This document shows positions 24,336-30,907 of a stretch of DNA of 36,060 nt, piece after piece. Position 1 is the first letter of the stretch; each line of letters opens with the position of its first letter. A program made the position numbers and the translations under genes. Source of the DNA: an uncultured Chitinophagaceae bacterium (GTDB lineage Bacteria; Bacteroidota; Bacteroidia; Chitinophagales; Chitinophagaceae); contig CALIIL010000103.1 in the NCBI GenBank assembly GCA_938017685.1, positions 1 through 36,060 of the forward strand. The letters run 5' to 3'. The notes below the pieces were generated by a model, which did no database searches, was not told the DNA's origin, and saw nothing but the letters and a program-made list of their open reading frames with translations.

Positions 24336-24364
24336 GTTCTCGGCTCCGCTCGAACTGACAAAAC
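24336..24364 (-). repeat. Dispersed repeat, minus orientation, copy 2
   Basis: Exact 29-base duplicate of the copy at 24259-24287, 77 bases away. The 48 bases between them look unique. It is 29 bases from the methyltransferase stop codon. Confidence 0.9.
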
Positions 24365-24393
24365 TTTTATTCGCTTTTTTAATTAAAAAAAAA

Positions 24394-25269
24394 CTACTTT
24401 TTCTCCGCAGTAAAAATACAATACTCCCAAAGCCCGCGCTTCCAACATTGATATTGATAATAGGCACTCCACATATTTTCGTGTTTGCCTTTTCGTTTTC
24501 CAATTAATCGTAACAACCAGTCAACTGCAGCCGAAGGAATGAAAATGTAATACAATCGTTTTATACTTGGCGCTACATTTTTTGTAACCACATGCTTTTC
24601 AATATTCTTAAAACCAGCTTGTACTAATTGTTCTTCAAAGACTGTTTCATAAGCAAAATCTGAAACGGCCCAACTCTTTGCCCAGTTCTTCATGGCTGTT
24701 GTATCCTTTGTGTTTAATTTGTCATCCTGAGCTCGTCGAAGGGCCCCTTTCCAAAAAAAATCTAACACAACTAACTTGCCATCTTTTTTTAATAAGCGAG
24801 CCGATTCGCTAAGCACATCTAATTTATCCTGCGCATGACAATAGCTTTCTATACCATACACTAAATCATAATGCCCACTATCTAAACTCGTATTACAATA
24901 ATCCTCGGCATAGAATTTAGCATCCTCTTTTAAACCCATATGTTCAGCACGAGCATTTGCCTGAGTAATTTGTTTTCGAGTGATAGAAACTCCATCAACT
25001 TTAGCCTTGTACTTTTTAGCTAAATACATGGCTGGACCACCTAAACCGCAACCTAAATCTGCTAGCTGCATTCCGGCCTTTAATCCGCCATAATGCGCCA
25101 CTTTCTCTGTTGTATTATTAATGGCCTGTTCATGATTTTTGATACCTTTTTCCCAAAAACCATAATGTAATGACTTATGCTTTTTTATACCCCAGATTAT
25201 TTCATAATCCTTTTGAGAAGATTGATAATAGTATTCTACTTCCTCGTGATATGTTTTTTGCTTATTCAA
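24394..25269 (-). CDS. SAM-dependent methyltransferase, class I
   Basis: The 291-residue Rossmann-fold methyltransferase has motif I LADLGCGLGGPAMYLA (69-84), a post-I acidic region VDGVSI, motif II-like HYDLVYGIES (133-142) and LLKKDGKLVVLDFFW (159-173). The HYGFWEKG N-terminal motif and overall layout resemble the sterol C24 / tocopherol / small-molecule C-methyltransferase group; the substrate cannot be told. Residues ~174-184 (KGALRRAQDDK) are encoded by a dispersed repeat at 24721-24745 and appear to be an insertion in a loop between two conserved segments. No exact promoter element was found upstream, and it appears monocistronic. Confidence 0.88.
   Translation of the reverse strand: MNKQKTYHEEVEYYYQSSQKDYEIIWGIKKHKSLHYGFWEKGIKNHEQAINNTTEKVAHYGGLKAGMQLADLGCGLGGPAMYLAKKYKAKVDGVSITRKQITQANARAEHMGLKEDAKFYAEDYCNTSLDSGHYDLVYGIESYCHAQDKLDVLSESARLLKKDGKLVVLDFFWKGALRRAQDDKLNTKDTTAMKNWAKSWAVSDFAYETVFEEQLVQAGFKNIEKHVVTKNVAPSIKRLYYIFIPSAAVDWLLRLIGKRKGKHENMWSAYYQYQCWKRGLWEYCIFTAEKK
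24721..24745. repeat. Dispersed repeat inside the methyltransferase gene
   Basis: GTCATCCTGAGCTCGTCGAA followed by GGGCC is related to the copy at 21873-21896. Read on the minus strand it encodes GALRRAQDD in frame. Confidence 0.65.
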
Positions 25270-25364
25270 TGGATTGCAAATAAATGATTGTGTTGGTTAT
25301 AATTCAAAAATGAAAGAGTAATTCTAATTTATATACAAATATTTCAAAGTTGGTTAGCAAAGTA

Positions 25365-26036
25365 CTACTTCATAAAATACTTCCAAGAATAATCATGCAA
25401 ATAGCTATTAATTACTTTGAAAATAGCCAAGGTCTTAATAAAATGTAGCTCATCACTATGAACTAAAACACCTCGATATTGAACACTTTTTTCATTCTTT
25501 TGATCAAGTATAATTGTCATTTTACAATCGTGAGAAGAAATAGGCAAACCACCAAAACTTATTGAGTTCGGTCCATATTTTTTCAAGTTATATGCATTGG
25601 CTACTTCCTTCTCAGACAATTGCTTTATTGAATCTATATTTTTAATCCTTAACTCTCTTACCAGACTGTCAGCCCTAAAATAATATATTTTACTCTTAAA
25701 ACTGCTACGCACTCTGCGACCATTCGAATCAATTGAATGACTATCAGGACAGGAAATACAATCAAGTAAATTAACTAGATAAATACCAGTCCACCCTAAA
25801 TCAGTATTGATCAAATTATATTCCGAAAATCCTTTGCAAGTCGATATTATTATTCGTGGCTCACCGGCATACTTCTTTCTTATAGAATCTCTAATTTCTT
25901 TATAATTTTGCTCAAGTCTAACGCTCTTTTGAATATAAGCTTGACCAAAAACTTGATTCAACCCAAAACATACAACAAGAATAAAAATTAGGGTCCTCAC
26001 GATTCCAAATATAACCAAACCCCTACCATTCCTCAT
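25365..26036 (-). CDS. Exported protein of unknown function
   Basis: From ATG 26036 the product has 223 residues with an N-terminal signal peptide (MRNGRGLVIFGIVRTLIFIL, ending FGLNQVFGQ near residue 32). The mature part is mixed, with a CISCPDSHS segment holding two cysteines three apart and a third Cys in SSHDCKM. No family is recognised. The frame is open 165 bases further upstream, but that part lies inside the TPR gene and is unlikely to be translated. ATG 26036 overlaps the end of the TPR gene by 14 bases, which suggests co-transcription. ATG 26045 is another possible start. Confidence 0.65.
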   Translation of the reverse strand: MRNGRGLVIFGIVRTLIFILVVCFGLNQVFGQAYIQKSVRLEQNYKEIRDSIRKKYAGEPRIIISTCKGFSEYNLINTDLGWTGIYLVNLLDCISCPDSHSIDSNGRRVRSSFKSKIYYFRADSLVRELRIKNIDSIKQLSEKEVANAYNLKKYGPNSISFGGLPISSHDCKMTIILDQKNEKSVQYRGVLVHSDELHFIKTLAIFKVINSYLHDYSWKYFMK

Positions 26037-26352
26037 AAATTTCATCATAAACCATCCGCAATTCATTTTCGGCATGTTTATCATGCTGAGCGCGTGCAAC
26101 TTCCATTCCTTTTTCAAATATGGGTTTGGCTTCATCCTCATTTTCTTTAGAAACAGCCAAGGCCAAATGATAGTAGGTTCCAACGTAGTTTTCATCAACA
26201 TTTAACACTTGCTTAAAAGCCTCAATAGCTTCCGCTGGCTTTCCCTCTTTTTGCAACTCCAAGCCCAGCGCGTGCCTCAGAAAGCAATCATTGGGATTAC
26301 TTTCGAGCATGGCATTCAGTTTCTCTATTCTACTTTCGTTTGTATTATTCAT
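26023..26352 (-). CDS. Small TPR-repeat protein
   Basis: The 109-residue cytoplasmic protein has about two to three tetratricopeptide repeats, seen as DCFLRHALGLELQKEGKPAE, then AIEAFKQVLNVDENYVGTYYHLALAVSK, then DEAKPIFEKGMEVAR. Such repeats usually mediate protein contacts, and no enzyme motif is present. ATG 26352 (MNNTNESRIEKL) is chosen because the upstream alternative at 26382 would overlap the promoter of the divergent etfB gene. The unknown exported protein follows with a 14-base overlap. Confidence 0.8.
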   Translation of the reverse strand: MNNTNESRIEKLNAMLESNPNDCFLRHALGLELQKEGKPAEAIEAFKQVLNVDENYVGTYYHLALAVSKENEDEAKPIFEKGMEVARAQHDKHAENELRMVYDEIYEEW

Positions 26353-26371
26353 TTGTTCTATTTTCTCCGTG

Positions 26372-26379
26372 TATATTTG
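26372..26379 (+). promoter_or_regulatory. Promoter -7 element of etfBA
   Basis: TATATTTG matches TAnnTTTG exactly and ends 17 bases upstream of the etfB ATG, giving a predicted leader of about 11 bases. Confidence 0.6.
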
Positions 26380-26396
26380 CACTTTAATTTTTCGAT

Positions 26397-27140
26397 ATGA
26401 AGATATTAGTTTGTGTAACTAAAGCACCGGATACTACAACAAAAATACAGTTTACTGATAATAATACGAAGCTAAACGAAGAAGGTATCCAATGGATATT
26501 AAACCCTTACGACGAATGGTACGCTCTAGTGCGCGCATTAGAATTAAAAGAAAGTGGCGCTGCTACAGCTGTGCACTTAATTTCTGTAGGTGGAGCCGAC
26601 ACGGAACCTATTATGCGGAAAGCTTTAGCCCTTGGAGGTGACGAAGCAGTTCGTGTAAATTTGGCTGCTGGAGATAGTTATCAAGTAGCTGCCCAGATTG
26701 CTCATTACGCTAAAGAAAACGCTTATGATGTAGTGCTTTGCGGTAAAGAGAGCATAGACTACAACAACGGAAGTGTAGGCGCTATGATTGCTGAGTTGTT
26801 AGACACGCAATTTGTTTCGAACGCTACGAAACTTGATATTGATGGTGCTAATTTAAAATTAGACCGCGAAATAGACGGTGGTAAGCAAACAATTAGTTGC
26901 CCAACACCCGCAGTGGTTTCTTGTCAAAAAGGAATGGCTGAACCTCGCATACCAAATATGCGCGGCATTATGGCAGCACGTACAAAACCTCTCAATGTTG
27001 TAGAACCAACAGCAGCAGAAGCCTTAGTGGCTGCAGAAAGTTATGAATTACCTCCTGCAAAAACAGGCGTAAAATTAATAGACGCCGATAATGTGCAAGA
27101 GTTAGTAGATTTATTACATAACGAGGCAAAAGTAATTTAA
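26397..27140 (+). CDS. etfB: Electron transfer flavoprotein, beta subunit
   Basis: The beta subunit of the soluble ETF heterodimer takes electrons from acyl-CoA and similar dehydrogenases and binds AMP. The 247-residue product begins MKILVCVTKAPDTTTKIQF and has the family's NPYDEWYALVRALELKE and the signature-like segment VLCGKESIDYNNGSVGAMIAELL (~113-135), then MAEPRIPNMRGIMAARTKP. The length is normal. etfA follows after 59 bases, so the two are almost certainly one unit. Confidence 0.96.
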   Translation: MKILVCVTKAPDTTTKIQFTDNNTKLNEEGIQWILNPYDEWYALVRALELKESGAATAVHLISVGGADTEPIMRKALALGGDEAVRVNLAAGDSYQVAAQIAHYAKENAYDVVLCGKESIDYNNGSVGAMIAELLDTQFVSNATKLDIDGANLKLDREIDGGKQTISCPTPAVVSCQKGMAEPRIPNMRGIMAARTKPLNVVEPTAAEALVAAESYELPPAKTGVKLIDADNVQELVDLLHNEAKVI

Positions 27141-27199
27141 GTAAAAAAACATTAGCCCCTCGTTAGAAAGGCATTGAACAATATAAAAGAAAGTAAAAC

Positions 27200-28168
27200 A
27201 TGGTATTAGTATTTGCAGAACAGCAGAACGGAACATTTAAAAAAGCAACATTAGAAGCCCTAAGTTATGGCTCCAATATTGCGCAGACATTAGGCACAGA
27301 AATGGCAGCAGTCGTTCTAGGCGAATGTGCGGACACCAGTGTATTAGCTAAATATGGTGCTGACAAAATAATGCATAATAGCAATGCAGCATTGAATAAT
27401 TATTCATCAAGAGCTTACACCAATGCTATGGCGCAAGTAGCGCAGGGCGCTTCGGTTATTATCTTTTCGGATAATGTAAGCGCTCGTGGTATGGCCCCGC
27501 GCTTATCAGCTCGCTTGCAAGCTGGCTTAGTTAGCGGAGCTATTGCATTACCAGATACTTCTAACGGTTTTAAAGTAAAAAAATCAGTATTTTCAGGAAA
27601 GGCATTTGCTCATATAAATGTGACTACTGATAAAAAAATAATTGCATTAACACCTAATGCATTTGGATTAATTGAAAACCCCAAAGCTGGAACAGTTGAA
27701 ACATTTGAAGTAGCCTTGGATGAAAAAGACACCGCTATTCAAATACTAGAAACAAATACCGTAAGCGGCGATACGGTTCCATTACCGGAGGCTGAATTAG
27801 TTGTAAGCGGAGGTCGCGGACTAAAAGGACCAGAAAACTGGGGAATTGTAGAAGATTTAGCAGCTACTATAGGTGCAACATTGGCCTGCAGCCGCCCAGT
27901 AGCTGATAGTCACTGGCGACCACACCATGAGCATGTAGGTCAGACTGGTGGAACGATCAGACCTAACTTATACATAGCCATTGGTATTAGTGGAGCCATA
28001 CAGCACTTAGCCGGTGTTAATGCATCTAAGACCATCGTAGTTATTAATAAAGACCCGGAAGCACCTTTCTTTAAAGCAGCAGATTACGGCATTGTTGGTG
28101 ATGCTTTTGAAGTCGTACCAAAATTGACCGAAGCGCTTAAAAGTTACAAAGCAGCACAGGCAAACTAA
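27200..28168 (+). CDS. etfA: Electron transfer flavoprotein, alpha subunit
   Basis: The alpha subunit of ETF carries FAD in its C-terminal domain. The 322-residue product contains the FAD-binding segment VVSGGRGLKGPENWGIVEDLA (~201-221), then ACSRPVADSHWRPHHEHVGQTG (~230-251), and the EtfA signature YIAIGISGAIQHLAGVNASK, then VVINKDPEAPFFKAADYGIVGD. It pairs with EtfB, encoded just upstream. The next gene (bifunctional nuclease family) starts 6 bases after its stop. Confidence 0.97.
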   Translation: MVLVFAEQQNGTFKKATLEALSYGSNIAQTLGTEMAAVVLGECADTSVLAKYGADKIMHNSNAALNNYSSRAYTNAMAQVAQGASVIIFSDNVSARGMAPRLSARLQAGLVSGAIALPDTSNGFKVKKSVFSGKAFAHINVTTDKKIIALTPNAFGLIENPKAGTVETFEVALDEKDTAIQILETNTVSGDTVPLPEAELVVSGGRGLKGPENWGIVEDLAATIGATLACSRPVADSHWRPHHEHVGQTGGTIRPNLYIAIGISGAIQHLAGVNASKTIVVINKDPEAPFFKAADYGIVGDAFEVVPKLTEALKSYKAAQAN

Positions 28169-28174
28169 ATTATT

Positions 28175-28780
28175 ATGAGCGGCGCCAAATTAGAAGTAGA
28201 AATTGTAGCATTGACGAACAGCATCAGCGGTTCGCATTCTTATGCTGTAGTTATTGGCGAAGTAAATGGACTACGTCGTATACCAATAATTATTGGTCAT
28301 GCCGAAGCACAAGCGATTGCTGTTTCTTTAGAAAATGTAAAGAACTCAAGACCATTGACCCATGATATGATGAAGTCGCTTATGGATACCTTTGAAATAG
28401 AGCTCAGAGAGATTGTCATCTATCAATTAAAAGAAGGCATTTTCTTTTCGAAACTCATATGCGACTCAGCAACAGGCACTAAAGAAATTGATTCTCGCAC
28501 TTCAGATGCTTTGGCATTAGCTACACGTTTTAACGCGCCTATTTATACCTACGAGAGCATCCTACGCGAAGCTAGTTATGTAGATAAGAATAAGGAAGCT
28601 GAAAATGTAGGCGACTACCAAGCAAGTGCGCCTGCCAAGAAAAAATCGGAAGTAGCTCCTGCCGATGATATTGCTTCCATGAGCCCTGAGCAGTTACAAG
28701 AGATCTTGAACGAAGCTATTGAGAACGAAGACTACATACGTGCCGCCGAAATACGAGATGAATTGAATAAGCGTTCGTAG
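28175..28780 (+). CDS. Bifunctional nuclease family protein (DUF151) with C-terminal UVR motif
   Basis: The 201-residue product has a DUF151 domain at ~1-140 (LRRIPIIIGHAEAQAIAVSLENV, then RPLTHDMMKSLMDTF, then KEIDSRTSDALALATRFNAPIYT). The domain was reported in some relatives to have RNase and DNase activity. A low-complexity linker follows, then a UvrB/UvrC-type helical hairpin at ~168-201 (SPEQLQEILNEAIENEDYIR to AAEIRDELNK). The combination is frequent in Bacteroidota. It probably shares the etfBA transcript (6-base gap). The link to electron transfer is unexplained. Confidence 0.92.
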   Translation: MSGAKLEVEIVALTNSISGSHSYAVVIGEVNGLRRIPIIIGHAEAQAIAVSLENVKNSRPLTHDMMKSLMDTFEIELREIVIYQLKEGIFFSKLICDSATGTKEIDSRTSDALALATRFNAPIYTYESILREASYVDKNKEAENVGDYQASAPAKKKSEVAPADDIASMSPEQLQEILNEAIENEDYIRAAEIRDELNKRS

Positions 28781-28784
28781 ATTT

Positions 28785-29579
28785 TTACTTTTTATAAACC
28801 TTTTTTGATAAAATACTATCTCCAGGTAGAAGTCTGAGATTTCCTGTTCCTTCATCTTTGAATGAACATATGATAATTGTACTCTTTGACATCAGTGTTA
28901 ATTTATCCCAATTAAATTTATAATGATAAGTACCACCAAAGGTTTCCGTTAATGTATCTAAACCACTTATTATAATACTATCTTCAATTAAATTCCAATT
29001 TGCTTTTAAAGCGCGAGTTTTAAACCCAGGAAGCAACATGCCTCCATGTTCAAAAAAAGATATAAATTCATCACATGTCGCACCTCCTTTTATTTGAATA
29101 TAATCCGATGTTTTTGTAAAAGGAAACAACTTCTCATTTTTAAATAAAACCTCTTTTACACACCATTGGTTTGCGATTAACTTTTGATAATCTGAAGGTC
29201 TTGTCATTATATAGAAACTTGAAATGACAATAAGTATAACTATTGATATTGTAATTATTACTTGCTTTAAACTGAACTTTCTTTCGACAATACTAATCTC
29301 CTTGGCATTCCAATTGTTTATTGCCTTAACAAATTTATTATCTTCTAATTCCTGCTCAATTTTGTAACCTCCTTCCAATAATATTTCAATGGCTCGTTCT
29401 AAGTCTTTCTCTAGGACTTGAAGCCTCACTTCACCTAGAGCGGAGGCAAAATAAGGCTGCATCTGATGTGTATGTTCATTAGGAACATTACATTGTATAC
29501 CCTCAGATTCAAGCCTTCCCCTCAGAACAAACAGTTCATGAGGCAGCTCAAATGTCTGTATAGTAATCCAAATACCCAT
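28785..29579 (-). CDS. DUF2007-domain membrane protein
   Basis: The 264-residue product has three parts. Residues ~5-75 match the DUF2007 'putative signal transducing protein' domain (TFELPHELFVLRGRLESEGI, then PYFASALGEVRLQVLEKDLERAIEILLEGG). A single membrane segment lies at ~107-126, and ~138 C-terminal residues form a beta-rich domain that resembles lipocalin-like folds in outline only. No enzyme motif is seen. The gene converges on the DUF151 gene with only 4 bases between the stop codons and no visible terminator. No exact -7 element was found upstream. Confidence 0.78.
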   Translation of the reverse strand: MGIWITIQTFELPHELFVLRGRLESEGIQCNVPNEHTHQMQPYFASALGEVRLQVLEKDLERAIEILLEGGYKIEQELEDNKFVKAINNWNAKEISIVERKFSLKQVIITISIVILIVISSFYIMTRPSDYQKLIANQWCVKEVLFKNEKLFPFTKTSDYIQIKGGATCDEFISFFEHGGMLLPGFKTRALKANWNLIEDSIIISGLDTLTETFGGTYHYKFNWDKLTLMSKSTIIICSFKDEGTGNLRLLPGDSILSKKVYKK

Positions 29580-29640
29580 TGTAGTAAAGGTACTAAATGA
29601 AATATCAATAAAGCTTAAGTGCTAATTGCGCGCATGTACC

Positions 29641-29648
29641 TACCTTTG
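29641..29648 (+). promoter_or_regulatory. Promoter -7 element of mqnE, implying a leaderless mRNA
   Basis: TACCTTTG matches TAnnTTTG exactly and ends only 4 bases before the ATG at 29653. The usual spacing would start the transcript at or within a few bases of the start codon. Confidence 0.45.
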
Positions 29649-29652
29649 CCTC

Positions 29653-30786
29653 ATGGCTGTACAACCAATATTCTCAGATACATTAATTCCTGGCGAACTT
29701 AAATCCATTGCTCAAAAAGTATTGGATGGTGAGCGCATTTCAACGGAAGATGCTGTAATGCTTTACAAACATGCCGAAATTGATTTACTGGGCTACTTGG
29801 CTAATTATATTAAAACGAAGAAGTACGGCAATAAAATTTACTTCAACCGCAACTTTCATATTGAACCTACCAATGTATGTGTATTTAGCTGTGCTTTCTG
29901 CGCTTACTCTAAACTATACAAAAACCGTGAGGATGGTTGGGAATTGACCGAAGACCAAATGATGAACATTGTAAAAAGTTACGATGGCAAAAAAGTAACT
30001 GAAGTACATATTGTTGGAGGCGTTCACCCTAAATTAAATATCGAATTCTTTGCTAACCTAATGCGCAAAATGAAAGCGCACAGACCAGATCTTCATATCA
30101 AAGGTTACACAGCCGTAGAGCTAGATTATATGTTCCGCAAAGCTAAAATGACCAACAAAGAAGGTTTGGAGTATTTACGCGAAGCTGGATTAGAATCATT
30201 ACCAGGAGGCGGTGCCGAAATATTTGATGAGGCCGTAAGAAAAGAAATATGCGATGACAAAGTAGATAGTCAAGGTTGGTTAGATATACATAAGGCAGCC
30301 CATGAAATAGGTATGCATTCCAACGCAACTATGCTCTACGGACATATAGAAAAATATGAACATCGTGTAGACCACATGAACCGACTACGAACCTTGCAAG
30401 ACGAAACCGGTGGTTTTAATACTTTTATTCCATTGAAGTTTAGAAATCAAGATAATGATATGAGCCATATCAATGAAAGCTCAGTTGTAGATGACATTAA
30501 AACCTACGCTATTGGTCGCATATTCATGGACAATTTCCCGCATGTAAAAGCTTACTGGCCAATGCTTGGAAGAGAAAAAGCACAACTCATGGTTAACTAT
30601 GGTGTAGACGACTTGGACGGCACAATTGACGACAGCACGAAGATTTATTCAATGGCTGGCAGTGAAGAGCAAAGCCCAAGCTTAACTACGGAAGAACTTA
30701 CAAATCTCATTCATGCCACAGGCAACATAGCTGTAGAGCGCGATACGCTTTATAATGAGCTAGAGGTGTTTGAATTAGTTCCTTAA
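29653..30786 (+). CDS. mqnE: Aminofutalosine synthase MqnE (radical SAM)
   Basis: MqnE joins 3-(1-carboxyvinyloxy)benzoate and the adenosyl radical to make aminodeoxyfutalosine in the futalosine route to menaquinone. The 377-residue product has the radical SAM cluster motif CVFSCAFC (Cys76, Cys80, Cys83), then EVHIVGGVHP, YTAVELDYM, GLESLPGGGAEIFDEAVRKEIC and GMHSNATMLYGHIE. These fit MqnE rather than the related MqnC. ATG 29653 is used in place of an upstream TTG because it fits the family N-terminus. No other menaquinone gene lies in the window. Confidence 0.93.
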   Translation: MAVQPIFSDTLIPGELKSIAQKVLDGERISTEDAVMLYKHAEIDLLGYLANYIKTKKYGNKIYFNRNFHIEPTNVCVFSCAFCAYSKLYKNREDGWELTEDQMMNIVKSYDGKKVTEVHIVGGVHPKLNIEFFANLMRKMKAHRPDLHIKGYTAVELDYMFRKAKMTNKEGLEYLREAGLESLPGGGAEIFDEAVRKEICDDKVDSQGWLDIHKAAHEIGMHSNATMLYGHIEKYEHRVDHMNRLRTLQDETGGFNTFIPLKFRNQDNDMSHINESSVVDDIKTYAIGRIFMDNFPHVKAYWPMLGREKAQLMVNYGVDDLDGTIDDSTKIYSMAGSEEQSPSLTTEELTNLIHATGNIAVERDTLYNELEVFELVP

Positions 30787-30844
30787 GCGATTTAAGGCTC
30801 GCCGTTTTATTTTCATCTAAATAGCAACCACCCAAATGCGTTAG

Positions 30845-30907
30845 TTTGATAATTTTTGTAATTGTGCAAATTATCAAATCATCAAATCCGCACATCATCA
30901 AATCAAT
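30845..30907 (+). repeat. Inverted repeat and CAAATC-rich repeat at the start of priA
   Basis: TTTGATAATTT (30845-30855) and AAATTATCAAA (30868-30878) form a perfect 11-bp inverted repeat with a 12-base loop. ATCATCAAATC units follow to about 30907. The sequence occupies the whole space where the priA frame begins and resembles 20005-20040. Confidence 0.7.

Noticed and set aside
25365-26201. Longer version of the exported protein starting at 26201
   Set aside because: The extra 55 residues overlap the TPR gene in another frame and would place the signal peptide internally. ATG 26036 gives a normal signal peptide.
30783-30815. GCGA/TCGC hairpin with a T-rich tail after mqnE as a terminator
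   Set aside because: The stem has only 4 base pairs with an 8-base loop, too weak to call.
30707-30901. Minus-strand open frame between mqnE and priA that might hold the missing PriA part
   Set aside because: It is on the wrong strand and shows no similarity to the PriA N-terminal domain.
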